Counted from the first letter of the stretch, positions 14,440 through 24,206 are shown. The stretch is 32,812 nt of DNA from Chloroflexota bacterium (GCA_016865865.1 VGOC01000031.1:1-32812); one strand, 5' to 3'. The notes: a model not told the origin generated them from the letters alone. Program-made: numbers and translations.

Positions 14440-16872
14440 TCAACCAATCCCCGTCCGCCCACCTCTCCAACAGGCTGCCAGAAACGCCCCGGCGTATGCG
14501 CACGCTCCACAAAGCATCACGACAGTAAACCCAAAACTCAACGTAAAGATCGCCGCTAAAACCGAAGCCACTACCGAAGCGCAGCCGTTGATCGCCCAGG
14601 CCCAGGGAGTCCATTGCGGGGCCTGCTTTTCCAGCCAGGCTAGCCCCAAGGGGAAGGGGAAACCCATCAACAACCCCAGGGGAGCTAGCGTTACGATTGC
14701 CGCCCCCAGACGAGCCAAGAGAGGCCAGCCTAAAACGAAATCCAGCAGATGGGACATCGCCAGGGGCAGGGCTATAGCCAGGCATGCCAACCCGCCAAAA
14801 GCAGATCGCCTGGGCAGCCACTCTGCTCTCGCCAGTGCGCTCCCCGCACCGGAGGAGGACAACAACACCCCCACCACGACGGTGAATGCGTAGATCGGCT
14901 GACCGAAGAGGATAATCCATTGCTGGATGAGGGGGATTTCTACAAACAGGAAGGCTACGCCCAGCAAAGCGAAATATAGGAATATCCTGAACGCTCTCCT
15001 CTCTTCGTGCAACCTGGCCGATGAACGTCTCTGCAGAAACAAGGGAAGCAAAATCAAAACCCCGCTCAACGTCACCACTAACGCCAGCAATGCAATCAAT
15101 ACCAGATACCCACTACCCCCAAAAGGCTGCCAGGTCATCCCCAAGGTATTCAACACTTCAGGGGTCTGCGCCCAGGTGAAGAAATGGAAGAAGAACGGCC
15201 GGTTATCAACCGCTGGTCGGATGTCGTATGGATATGACGCATAATACCCCTCTCTCGGAGACGTTGCCAATAACTCCCTTACCTGGAAGTAATAGACTGA
15301 TTCTGGCAGCCTGTTGAAGCGGTTGGTTTCCGACTCCCGAATATCGGGCGCCCAGACGAAATCGTAGCGGCGGCTCTCCACGAATTCACGCGCCGCCGAT
15401 AACTCCCCGGCTGCCCAGCCATCGGGTTTGACCAGCACGGTCATGGTTTGTACGCTGCGATAAGCAACCAGGGCATCCCGTGGGGAGATTCGACCCTGCT
15501 CGTCCAACGCCTCCACCAGCGTGGCGATCAGGCGCAGCTCCTCGCTGGGAGGGCTTTGTAGCCAGCGCGTGGCTACTAACATGCCGCCAGGAGATAATCG
15601 CTCGATGGCATCTGCGAGGGCTTCTACAGTCAGCACATAATCCTCCCCCAGGCTATAGGCGCCGCTGGTGACCGGCCGGTAAGCATCGGTGAGGGGGAAA
15701 TAGACGATGTCGAATGACACTTCATGACGGTGCAGATATACCCGTGCCGATCCCGTGACTACCCGCACATGAGCATGGGAATAGATGTCGAATTCCGGCG
15801 CTGTCTGAGCTACTGCCTGGCGGATCGAAGGATCTTCGATCACGGCGGTAATCTCATCGGCGCCGCCAGCCAAAGCCTGGAGCACCCCCAGGCCGCCGCC
15901 CGGCTCGATCACGAATACTTCGGCATCCGGCTTCAGAGAAAAAGCCAGGGCTTCGGGCATCCAGGCCGCGGCATCGAAGGTTTCGGGAGCGGCCAGGGTG
16001 ATCGGCTGCAAAGCATCGGCGTCTATGGAGAGGCCCAGTTGAGGGGGTGGATTCCCCAAATATTGATAACTCAGCCCAGGCAGACGGCGCGTGGCAGCGT
16101 CCGCGATCACATCCACACGGGAGATAGCATTCCAGCGCCCATAGATGCTCTGAGAGCCGGGAACCAGGCGGGCATAGGACAGGCCTTTATAGGGCGAGAT
16201 CACCATCCCCAGGGGCGAGATCATCCCCCGATTTGCAGCGACCAACCCCACAAAAGAAAGCAAGCCCAGACTCAAAAAAGAGATCAACCCCGCTCGACTC
16301 CTGGAAAAATCTCTGTTAGCCCCTTTTTCCACAAGAAACAGCGCAGATAGAACTCCCATCAGCGCGCTCATCAGCACCGCGCCGGGCACGCCCGCCAATG
16401 AAAGGGACAACGGGGCGAGCAATGCGCCCAGGGAAGAACCTAGCAAATTGGCCGCATAGATGAGGTGTGATTTACCCCTGGTGAGCGCCAGCGCGCCGCC
16501 AATCCCCAGGCCGCTCACCAGGAACGGGATGGTCAAGGCCAGGTAATACAGCAAGAAATAGACGATCTGTCGCCGTTCCCAGGCAATGCTGTAAGAGTCG
16601 AAAGGCAGCCAATTCACCCCCGCGTAGGCAAGGCTGACGCCTGCGGCAAAGCCCAGGCCTGCCCAGAACAGCAACCGCTCCAGGGGGATTGCGCGCAGCC
16701 GAGGAAAAACACTCAACAACGCGCCGCTGGCCCCAAAACCAAGTAATGCCAGACTGACCACCAAAAAGGCAAAATGGTAGAATTGGGCTACAGCCAACAG
16801 CCGGGTGAGGGTGCTCTCGAACAGCAGGGTGGCAGCCGCCAGAGCGGCTACGCTGAAGTTTCGACGATACAT
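14440..16872 (-). CDS. Membrane protein with spermidine-synthase-like domain
   Basis: N- and C-terminal TM blocks; central VFVIEPGGGLGVLQALAGGADEITAVIEDP Rossmann region; start at MYRRNF. Confidence 0.8.
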   Translation of the reverse strand: MYRRNFSVAALAAATLLFESTLTRLLAVAQFYHFAFLVVSLALLGFGASGALLSVFPRLRAIPLERLLFWAGLGFAAGVSLAYAGVNWLPFDSYSIAWERRQIVYFLLYYLALTIPFLVSGLGIGGALALTRGKSHLIYAANLLGSSLGALLAPLSLSLAGVPGAVLMSALMGVLSALFLVEKGANRDFSRSRAGLISFLSLGLLSFVGLVAANRGMISPLGMVISPYKGLSYARLVPGSQSIYGRWNAISRVDVIADAATRRLPGLSYQYLGNPPPQLGLSIDADALQPITLAAPETFDAAAWMPEALAFSLKPDAEVFVIEPGGGLGVLQALAGGADEITAVIEDPSIRQAVAQTAPEFDIYSHAHVRVVTGSARVYLHRHEVSFDIVYFPLTDAYRPVTSGAYSLGEDYVLTVEALADAIERLSPGGMLVATRWLQSPPSEELRLIATLVEALDEQGRISPRDALVAYRSVQTMTVLVKPDGWAAGELSAAREFVESRRYDFVWAPDIRESETNRFNRLPESVYYFQVRELLATSPREGYYASYPYDIRPAVDNRPFFFHFFTWAQTPEVLNTLGMTWQPFGGSGYLVLIALLALVVTLSGVLILLPLFLQRRSSARLHEERRAFRIFLYFALLGVAFLFVEIPLIQQWIILFGQPIYAFTVVVGVLLSSSGAGSALARAEWLPRRSAFGGLACLAIALPLAMSHLLDFVLGWPLLARLGAAIVTLAPLGLLMGFPFPLGLAWLEKQAPQWTPWAWAINGCASVVASVLAAIFTLSFGFTVVMLCGACAYAGAFLAACWRGGRTGIG

Positions 16873-16906
16873 GACAAACCAATTATATACTAAACGGGGA
16901 AGCTCT

Positions 16907-16955
16907 CGAAAAAGGGGTGTAGGGCGTGCTTCGCACGCCCTACACCCCTTTTTCG
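16907..16955. repeat. Perfect 23-bp-stem hairpin, 3-nt loop
   Basis: CGAAAAAGGGGTGTAGGGCGTGC-TTC-GCACGCCCTACACCCCTTTTTCG. Confidence 0.9.
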
Positions 16956-17067
16956 GGCGATACCCTGCCAGGTCTTGCGTGTACACTTCTCATTCAGGTT
17001 TAGTACACCGTAAAATAAGTTCTTGAAATGTTTTGACAAAACCTGCCTGCTGGATGAAAATAGCAGG

Positions 17068-17490
17068 ATGAAAAAACAACATGTCCAACTCAGTCCGTCC
17101 GATCGAGAGTATCTCGAAGCCCTGACCCGTCAGGGAGAACAAACCGCCAAAATGTATCGTCGCGCGCTGGCCTTACTGGAATTAGATCGTGGCAAGACCT
17201 ATTCGGCGGTGTCCGAAACGTTACATGTCACGATTCCAACCTTATCCGTTTGGGCCGCGAAGTACACTGAAAGCGGATTGGAGGTTCTGCAAGATCAACA
17301 TCGTTCGGGACGACCGATCGAGATTGATGGAATCCAGCGAGCCAAGATTACGGCCTTGGCTTGTAGTACACCGCCAGAAGGCTATGCCCAGTGGAGTTTG
17401 CGGTTGTTGGCCGACAAAGTGGTGGAACTGGGCTATTGCGAGCACATTTCCCACACGGAGGTGGGACAGGTGTTAAAAAAAACGAACTGA
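17068..17490 (+). CDS. IS630-family transposase, N-terminal (HTH) frame
   Basis: MKKQHVQLSPSDREYLEALTRQGEQ..., HTH-like region; ends at A8 run 17475-17482. Confidence 0.8.
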   Translation: MKKQHVQLSPSDREYLEALTRQGEQTAKMYRRALALLELDRGKTYSAVSETLHVTIPTLSVWAAKYTESGLEVLQDQHRSGRPIEIDGIQRAKITALACSTPPEGYAQWSLRLLADKVVELGYCEHISHTEVGQVLKKTN

Positions 17491-18197
17491 AGCCGCATCT
17501 CAAACGCACCTGGTGTATCGGGACGTTGGACAGCCGTTTCCTGGCACGCATGGAGCAAATTCTGGAGCTCTATGCCCTGCCTTACGACCCGCTTTATCCC
17601 GTGATTTGCTTCGATGAACGGCCTTGCTTTCTGATCGGAGATAAAATCGAACCGCTGGCACTGCAAACTGGCAAGGTACGCAAAGAACACTATGCCTATG
17701 AAAAGCTCGGCTCGTGTGCGTTGCTGGCGTCCATTGAACCTTTGACAGGCAAGCGATTGGCGCAGGTGCATCCTCAGCGCACAAAACGAGAATACACGCT
17801 CTTTTGTCTGGCCTTGGCAAACATGTATCCTGAAGCTATCAAGATTCGATTGGTGCAAGACAACTTGAACACGCACGACACCAGCGCCTTTTACGAAAAT
17901 CTACCTGCCGACGAAGCCTTGGCGTTGGCCGAACGGTTTGAATTCTACTTCACGCCGAAATCCGCCAGTTGGTTGAACATGATCGAGATCGAATTTTCTG
18001 CACTGGCTCGGCAATGCTTGCATCGTCGCATTCCAACGATTGAACGACTGGAACAAGAAATTCTGGCTTTGGTCGAGGAGCGTGCTTCCAATCAAATCAA
18101 AATCAATTGGCAATTCTCGATACAATCAGCTCGCACCAAACTCAACTCGCATTACACTGCCGTTCAAAACGACAACAAAAAATTCGCAGAAACTTAA
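17391..18197 (+). CDS. IS630-family transposase, catalytic (DDE) frame, probably expressed by -1 frameshift
   Basis: VICFDERP, VQDNLNTHDTSAFYE, FYFTPKSASWLNMIEIEFS; reading continues KKNELKPHLKRTW after the A8 run; upstream part of the listed ORF is not expected to be translated. Confidence 0.85.
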   Translation: MEFAVVGRQSGGTGLLRAHFPHGGGTGVKKNELKPHLKRTWCIGTLDSRFLARMEQILELYALPYDPLYPVICFDERPCFLIGDKIEPLALQTGKVRKEHYAYEKLGSCALLASIEPLTGKRLAQVHPQRTKREYTLFCLALANMYPEAIKIRLVQDNLNTHDTSAFYENLPADEALALAERFEFYFTPKSASWLNMIEIEFSALARQCLHRRIPTIERLEQEILALVEERASNQIKINWQFSIQSARTKLNSHYTAVQNDNKKFAET

Positions 18198-18242
18198 TTT
18201 ACGGTGTATTTACGGGTGTTTCGTAAATTATGATGACATATA

Positions 18243-18558
18243 GTGGACCCGTAAATTCAGACACGAAAAAGGGCGCGGTTAAGGTACACTTTGACCATGA
18301 TCCGCAAACGCTACACGCCCAACCAGAAAGCCAGCCTCGTGCTGGAACTGTTCAAGGAAGAAGATACGTTGCCCCAAGTCGCGTCCCGACACGGCGTCCA
18401 TCCTAACCAGCTTCGCAAGTGGTATGCTGGGTCTACCCCCAAGGGAAGGCGAGAAGGACTGGCTGCGTGGCTCGTTCCTCTCGTCTTTCATTTCCGGCTG
18501 GAGAAAGGCCAGCCCCACCTTAACCAACCCCATTTTTGTGTCTTGACAAATGGGTCCA
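18243..18558 (+). mobile_element. Internally deleted IS3-like element
   Basis: Inverted ends TGGACCCGTAAATTCAGACACGAAAAAGGG / TGGACCCATTTGTCAAGACACAAAAATGGGG; contains only the start of an OrfA-type transposase. Confidence 0.65.
18297..18425 (+). pseudogene. Truncated IS3-type OrfA transposase
   Basis: MIRKRYTPNQKASLVLELFKEEDTLPQVASRHGVHPNQLRKW, then unrelated sequence. Confidence 0.7.
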
Positions 18559-18649
18559 CCCTACTATTATCACCAACAAGTATAGCCAAGTCCCAGAAAA
18601 ACACAAGTGGGAAAATGCACGAACGCTGTTCGCATCACGCTGCGGCAGT

Positions 18650-20341
18650 TTACCCCAATAACCGGGCCAGTTGTTCCAGATCATCCCCCGTAGAAATATG
18701 TAATCCCGACTGGCGAGCAAATTTCGTAGCCTCCGGGGTGAAACCATCGCGGGAGATCATCCAACCCTCAGCCTCCAACAGGGCAGCTTGTTTGACTAAC
18801 TGTTCCAATTCTTTACGCCCGGCGCGCTTGCCGCGCCACTTGATGGATACTGCCCATCGCCTGCCTTGAAGACGAAGCGCATCGGATGTAAATTCTGCCA
18901 GGGCGTCTAGCTCGATCTGTCCATCAGGTGAACGATACCCTTCCACATGGTCAATATTCGGAAGCGCCAGATTTCCCGCCTCGTCCCCCTCCCGCCCGAA
19001 CAGAACTGCCGGAACTTCCTGTCCTGTAAAGCGCCGTATCAATTCGCGCACTTCAGCTTCCTTTGCACGGCCCAACTCACTCGACGCATGCTGGAAGCGT
19101 TCTTCCAGGTCGGATACTAACCCGATCAGATCTTCACAGCGCGGAAACGCGTCTATCTCGACCCCCTTGCTGACGTAAGCGACCCAAAAACGCAGTACAG
19201 CATCCCGGAACTGGTATATGCGATCCTGCTCTTCTACCAGGTCCACTTCACTAAGCCAGCGCAGGTATTCACGCACTGCGTTTGGCGATTTTCTCAAGGC
19301 GCGGGCGATCTCTGAGATCGTAAATCCTTGTTCCTCGGCCAGGAATTGAAGAATGGCTTTCAACATGCCATAACCGCGGGCGCGTTGAAGCGAAAGGTCA
19401 TAGACGTAGCGACAGTAGTTGTATATTTGACCGCCGCGCCACAACGTTTCGAGCAAGAAGGCGTATCGCACGGCATCGGTGGCAACTGTCTCACCGTCTT
19501 GGTCCATGCGGCTCAATCGCTGTACCAACGCGGTGACGTAGAATGGATATCCTGCCGTGTACCGATAGATTTCAGCATAGGTATCCGGGGCAAACTCCGC
19601 TCCCAGCTTACGAATCAATACTTCGGCATCCTGTTGGCTGAATGGTTCCAGGGTCAGAGTTTCGAACTGTAAGAAAAGCGGCGCCTCCGGTGACTGAAAT
19701 AGTTTCATCATGGCGGTCATGGCTGAACCAGCTACTACATAAGCCACGTGATTTTGTCCAGACAGTGAAGCCCGGAAGTATTTCAACGGTTCACGAACGC
19801 CGGGGTAATGGCTGAGCGTGCTGATCTCAGTAAATTCATCCAGAAAGAGAACCATCTTGATATCGAGTTCCTGAGCGAGTTTCTCAGGGAAATCGAAAGC
19901 AAGCTTCATCAGCAACGCCTGATCGGGTTTGCTTCGCGATAACTCCCGCAGCAGGGAGCCAGATACTTGTGAAACGACCTCCGAACGACTGGCAGCGCTT
20001 TCCAGGAGTCGTTCAATCGTCAGATAGGCGTCTATGTTTCCCTGGCCTCCTTCCAACACCCAGTAAACAACCAAACCAATGTATCGCTGGGAGAACAATT
20101 CAGGGGAGGTACATATTTCTTCGAAGTCCATGTAGACTGGCCTGATACCCGCCTGGGTGGATGTTCGAGCGACTTGTTCCTGGATCACTAGAGTCTTGCC
20201 GACGCGGCGGAGTCCCCACAAGGCCACCCGGCGGGGTTTGCCCTCTCGCAAGTCTTCGACGACGCTCTGAAGGAGGCTTAGTTCGTGTACGCGGTTGGTG
20301 AAGATTTGACGAAGATATGGAGGGTAGATATTGGCAAGCAT
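18650..20341 (-). CDS. Archaeal/STAND-type ATPase with C-terminal nuclease-like (DUF234-like) region
   Basis: Walker A LWGLRRVGKTLV, Walker B KMVLFLDEFTEIS, wHTH, C-terminal IELDALAEF...WAVSIKWRGK; start at MLANIYPPYL. Confidence 0.8.
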   Translation of the reverse strand: MLANIYPPYLRQIFTNRVHELSLLQSVVEDLREGKPRRVALWGLRRVGKTLVIQEQVARTSTQAGIRPVYMDFEEICTSPELFSQRYIGLVVYWVLEGGQGNIDAYLTIERLLESAASRSEVVSQVSGSLLRELSRSKPDQALLMKLAFDFPEKLAQELDIKMVLFLDEFTEISTLSHYPGVREPLKYFRASLSGQNHVAYVVAGSAMTAMMKLFQSPEAPLFLQFETLTLEPFSQQDAEVLIRKLGAEFAPDTYAEIYRYTAGYPFYVTALVQRLSRMDQDGETVATDAVRYAFLLETLWRGGQIYNYCRYVYDLSLQRARGYGMLKAILQFLAEEQGFTISEIARALRKSPNAVREYLRWLSEVDLVEEQDRIYQFRDAVLRFWVAYVSKGVEIDAFPRCEDLIGLVSDLEERFQHASSELGRAKEAEVRELIRRFTGQEVPAVLFGREGDEAGNLALPNIDHVEGYRSPDGQIELDALAEFTSDALRLQGRRWAVSIKWRGKRAGRKELEQLVKQAALLEAEGWMISRDGFTPEATKFARQSGLHISTGDDLEQLARLLG

Positions 20342-20354
20342 AGACACCTGTCTC

Positions 20355-20382
20355 AATCAATTGACTTATAAATCAATTGACT
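20355..20382. promoter_or_regulatory. Two 12-bp direct repeats just upstream of the ATPase gene, candidate operator
   Basis: AATCAATTGACT at 20355-20366 and 20371-20382, each containing palindrome TCAATTGA. Confidence 0.45.
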
Positions 20383-20421
20383 GGATTATAACACAGCTTC
20401 AGCCTATCGGCGGAACTTCGA

Positions 20422-22041
20422 TCACCTCAATCCTGCCAGCTCCTGCAAGAAATGCCAGTTTGCCAGGCGGTCGGCCTGGGCATCCAAAAGGATTTGATCG
20501 GGCGCGCCGTCCTTCTTGAAGTTCCTGGCGAAGCGGCCTTCGGAGCGGGCGAAGGTGATGAAGTCAATCATCTCGCCAGTCTTGGGGATGGTGTACCAGT
20601 CTTCTTTCATGGCCGGGTTGCCCTTCAAATCCAGGCGTTCACGGATGGTCTCCCCGTTGCGGGGATCGTAAACGAAGATCGGGAAGGCGCGCGATTCGAC
20701 CGCCAGCTTGGACTGATAGCGACTCATATCATCGGCCACGCCATGCTCCGGCTGGCAGGTCGTGTAGACCACCACCACCGCCGGGCCGGGGAAGCTATTG
20801 GCGTCCATCACCGCCTTGAAGAAGTGATTGGGGATCGAAGCTACGGTCTGCGCCACGTACGTATTGGGATGCATCATCAAAATCCGACCGATCTCTTTGC
20901 GCTGCTCCTGCTTCCCGCCAAGCGCGCTGCCAATCGCCGACATCTTTGCATCCTGGCCCATGAAGGAGGCCGTGCTGGTCTGACCGCCGGTATTCGAGTA
21001 AACCTGAGTGTCCAGCACCAGGACTTTGATATCCATCCCCGAGGCCAGCATCCGGCTCAGGGATTGGAAACCAATATCGAACATGGCGCCATCCCCCCCA
21101 ATCGTCCAGATGCGCTTATTCTTCCAGCCTATCTGATCCCAGCGGGCGCGCACGCCCATCGCCACCGCAGGGGCGTTCTCGAAGAGCGAGTTCGTCCACG
21201 GGACGATATACGGGTTGTAGGGATAGGTCGAGCCGTAGACGGTGTTGCACCCCGTGGCGGCGACCAGGCCGATATTTTCCTGTCCGTACTGATAACCGGT
21301 AGCGGCCAACATCATGCGCAAGGCTGTGGCTTCTCCGCAACCGGCGCAGGAACCCGCGCCGCCCGTGAAGAGCATGGCCTTCTCGGAGAGCATATAATCC
21401 ACCGGCAAACGATCACTGACGAACTCATCCGGCGTGGGCGGCAGGCTGCGATAGAAGGCGATGGCGGCCTGATATTTTGGCACGGTCTCATCCTGCTTGG
21501 GGATCATCTTCAAGGCGTTATACCCCAGGTCGTGGCAGACCTCCACGCACTCCGCGCAGCCCTTACACTTAGTAGGATCTATGAATATGCCGAACTTACC
21601 GGGGTCCTGGCCGCGCTTTTCTTTGGAGGTGTAGAATTTGGTGGTGACGGCGAACTGATTGCTCAAATACTGGCGTTGTTCGGCGTCATCCACCGCGGCC
21701 AGGCGGGCTTCCAGTTCGTCCACTTCGATAACCTTGCCCAAAATAGCCGTGTCGGGGCACTCGACCACACACGACATGCAGCCCACGCAGTTCTCATGAT
21801 TGTATTCCGGGATCTCGGGGGCCAGGAAACTGAAATCTCGCCGGGCAGCCGTCCCGGCAGGGATCAGGCTGCGCGCCAGGTTGACATCGGCGGGCAAATT
21901 CCCCGGGCCAGAACCATCAGCGTAACCTTCCAGCACGCGCTCGAAAAAGGCCTCCACATCAACCACATCCGGGCTGTATCCGCCGTTATCTTTGCCCTTG
22001 CTGATTTCTGTAACTTCGATTTTATCGGTTGTAATACCCAT
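20422..22041 (-). CDS. Pyruvate:ferredoxin oxidoreductase, ferredoxin + TPP-binding part
   Basis: CVGCMSCVVECP, CKGCAECVEVCH, WTIGGDGAMFDIGFQSLSRMLASGMDIKVLVLDTQVYSNTGGQTS. Confidence 0.92.
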   Translation of the reverse strand: MGITTDKIEVTEISKGKDNGGYSPDVVDVEAFFERVLEGYADGSGPGNLPADVNLARSLIPAGTAARRDFSFLAPEIPEYNHENCVGCMSCVVECPDTAILGKVIEVDELEARLAAVDDAEQRQYLSNQFAVTTKFYTSKEKRGQDPGKFGIFIDPTKCKGCAECVEVCHDLGYNALKMIPKQDETVPKYQAAIAFYRSLPPTPDEFVSDRLPVDYMLSEKAMLFTGGAGSCAGCGEATALRMMLAATGYQYGQENIGLVAATGCNTVYGSTYPYNPYIVPWTNSLFENAPAVAMGVRARWDQIGWKNKRIWTIGGDGAMFDIGFQSLSRMLASGMDIKVLVLDTQVYSNTGGQTSTASFMGQDAKMSAIGSALGGKQEQRKEIGRILMMHPNTYVAQTVASIPNHFFKAVMDANSFPGPAVVVVYTTCQPEHGVADDMSRYQSKLAVESRAFPIFVYDPRNGETIRERLDLKGNPAMKEDWYTIPKTGEMIDFITFARSEGRFARNFKKDGAPDQILLDAQADRLANWHFLQELAGLR

Positions 22042-22064
22042 GATTACTCATCCTTTCAATATAT

Positions 22065-22187
22065 GAGTCCACTGAAAAAACTCCAGAACGAGGCGGCGGG
22101 GCGGCATATATGGGGGTGCGTGCTGCGCACGCACCCCCATATATATGCCGCCCCGAATCCTCTACATGTAGTTTTTGCAGTTGACTC
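22065..22187. repeat. Long imperfect palindromic element between the two PFOR genes
   Basis: Arms GAGTCCACTGAAAAAACTCC / GAGTCAACTGCAAAAACTAC around core GGGCGGCATATATGGGGGTGCGTGC-TGC-GCACGCACCCCCATATATATGCCGCCC. Confidence 0.85.
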
Positions 22188-24105
22188 AATAGATGATCTC
22201 GGTCGGGATCTCGAAAACTTCATCGTATCCTCGTTCGACGCACTCCAGGTTCTCTCGCACGACCTGCTCACCGCGTTTACCGAACTTGTTTCTCAGCGCG
22301 CTTTCCGCGGCTTCGAAGAGCTTCTCGCGCGAGAAACCCGCCCTGGTCACAAATGGCGCGACCTTCAGGTAAATCCCCAGCAAGACGATCCCCTGCATAC
22401 GCACTTCCAGAGATGGATCACTGGCGACTTCGCGAGCGATGCGAGCGGCATCCAGCGCCAGGACGCGGGCTTTCCGCTCGCTGATGACCTGCCGCGCGTA
22501 GGGTGGAATCCGTCTCCAAATCTCTTCAGGATCGGTATTGGGGGTGTTGATGAACACCGTCCCGCCCTGCGCCAGACCAGCGACCGGCCTGCTGGTGTAG
22601 AAGGCGTTGAAATCGTTGAGCGGAATGAATTCCAGGCTGTTCATCTCGCTGTGGACGCGAATTCTATCTTCGGCGACCGTCAGATAATAAGTGGTCGGCA
22701 GCCCTTTCTTCTCGGCTCCGTACAACGGGTAGGCCTGGACGTTCAGGCCGAACAACTCCCCGACCACATCGGCGATGACCTTGTTGGTGGTCACCGATCC
22801 AAACCCGCCGATGGAATGGCCCCGCATCGAGAAGGCGCCCTCGGGGCGGATATCCGGCTCCTCGGCGACCGGCAGGGCGGTTTCGTGATCTATGCCCAGG
22901 GAGAAGAATTTGCGCGCCCCGCTGTTGACTATGTGATCGAATGTAGCGATGAAATGCCCGGGGTGGATATCGCGGCTGCCCAATCCGGCAGAGCCGCTGT
23001 AGATCGCCGGGATGCGCTCGATCTCCCCATCAACGAGAGCATCTGCGAAGGCAGATTTGATCTCCATGGTGAGGGGGTTGGACTGGGCAATGGGGTTGTC
23101 CATGCGCTCGATGACGGCGAATCCCTTGAGATTCTTCAGGGCGGAGACGATCTGTTTCCCCGGGAAGGGGCGGAAACTGGTCACATGCAGCGCGCCCACC
23201 TTCCTCCCCCGCTCGCGCATATAGTCCACCGTCGCCTCGGCGGTCTCGATCATGCTGCCCATCCCCACCACGGCGTATTCGGCGCCTTCCAGCCGGTATG
23301 GCTCCACCAGGTCGTAGCGGCGGCCGGTCATCTGGTAGAAGGTCTCCATCGCTTCCTCCACCGCGCCTTCGACCTGATCGTAGAATTCACGCTGGGCGAT
23401 CTTGCCCTTCATGTAGCTATCCTGGTTTTGGACGCCGCCGCTCAGGATGGGGTGGTAGGGGTCCATCAGGTTGATGAGGCGTTCGCCAGGATGCCCCATG
23501 AATTCCTTCATCATCGCAGGTTCGGGCAAGAGCACATCTTCGACGGTGTGGGTGGTCAAGAAACCATCCTGGACGTTCATGAAGGGCGTGGCGCAGTTCT
23601 CGGCGGCCCTGCGGCAGATCAAGGCCAGATCGCCTGCGCCCTGGGCGTTCCTGGCGAAGAGCATCCCCCAGCCGGTATCGGCCACCGCCATGACGTCATC
23701 ATGTCCGGCGTGGACGTTGAGGGCCTGGCTGGTAAGCGCGCGAGCGCCGATGTGGAACACCACCGGCAGGCGTTTGCCCGCGATGGTAAAAAGCACCTCT
23801 TTCATCAGAACCAGCCCCTGGCCCGAGGTGAAGTTGGTCACCCGTCCCCCGGCAGCGGCAAATCCCTCGGCAGCCGAGGCAGAACTGTGCTCCGATTCGG
23901 GTTCCATGAAAATCAGGGTCTCACCCCATAAATTCTTCTTGCCGTTGGCAACCTCGGCCTGATATCCCACCCCCATGATCGTGGACGATGTGATGGGATA
24001 GGCGCACGAGGCCTGGGTGATATGCGATTCGACCCAAACGACATGGCTGCCCCCATCAGCCGTCGTCGGGATACCCGGATAGGGGGGTTTTCCGTTGTTC
24101 GACAT
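22186..24105 (-). CDS. Pyruvate:ferredoxin oxidoreductase, alpha/gamma part
   Basis: ITQASCAYPITSSTIMGVGYQAEVA, TSGQGLVLMKEVLFTIAGKRLPVVFHIGAR; C-terminal gamma-type domain. Confidence 0.92.
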   Translation of the reverse strand: MSNNGKPPYPGIPTTADGGSHVVWVESHITQASCAYPITSSTIMGVGYQAEVANGKKNLWGETLIFMEPESEHSSASAAEGFAAAGGRVTNFTSGQGLVLMKEVLFTIAGKRLPVVFHIGARALTSQALNVHAGHDDVMAVADTGWGMLFARNAQGAGDLALICRRAAENCATPFMNVQDGFLTTHTVEDVLLPEPAMMKEFMGHPGERLINLMDPYHPILSGGVQNQDSYMKGKIAQREFYDQVEGAVEEAMETFYQMTGRRYDLVEPYRLEGAEYAVVGMGSMIETAEATVDYMRERGRKVGALHVTSFRPFPGKQIVSALKNLKGFAVIERMDNPIAQSNPLTMEIKSAFADALVDGEIERIPAIYSGSAGLGSRDIHPGHFIATFDHIVNSGARKFFSLGIDHETALPVAEEPDIRPEGAFSMRGHSIGGFGSVTTNKVIADVVGELFGLNVQAYPLYGAEKKGLPTTYYLTVAEDRIRVHSEMNSLEFIPLNDFNAFYTSRPVAGLAQGGTVFINTPNTDPEEIWRRIPPYARQVISERKARVLALDAARIAREVASDPSLEVRMQGIVLLGIYLKVAPFVTRAGFSREKLFEAAESALRNKFGKRGEQVVRENLECVERGYDEVFEIPTEIIY

Positions 24106-24155
24106 GTGGCTTACTCCTGTTTTTACGATCCTATTATTATTTCGACCTATTCTAT

Positions 24156-24205
24156 CATATATGTCGCCCCGAATCCTCTACTCGTAGTTTTTTCAGTAGA
24201 CTCAA
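24156..24205. repeat. Half copy of the 22065-22187 element
   Basis: CATATATGTCGCCCCGAATCCTCTACTCGTAGTTTTTTCAGTAGACTCAA vs 22140-22189 CATATATATGCCGCCCCGAATCCTCTACATGTAGTTTTTGCAGTTGACTCAA. Confidence 0.85.
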
Positions 24206-24206
24206 C

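Larger units (their letters stand above)
17004..18208 (+). mobile_element. IS630-family insertion sequence
   Basis: Terminal inverted repeats TACACCGTAAAATAAGTTCTTG / TACACCGTAAATTAAGTTTCTG with TA at each end; two overlapping transposase frames. Confidence 0.85.

Noticed and set aside
18430-18869. C-terminal part of the 192-aa plus-strand ORF
   Set aside because: After the IS3 OrfA remnant the frame continues by chance, partly antisense to the ATPase gene.
20452-23931. 1159-aa plus-strand ORF covering both PFOR genes
   Set aside because: Lies antisense to two clear PFOR genes; composition is typical of a mirror frame in GC-rich coding DNA; runs through the palindromic gap by chance; no recognisable domain.
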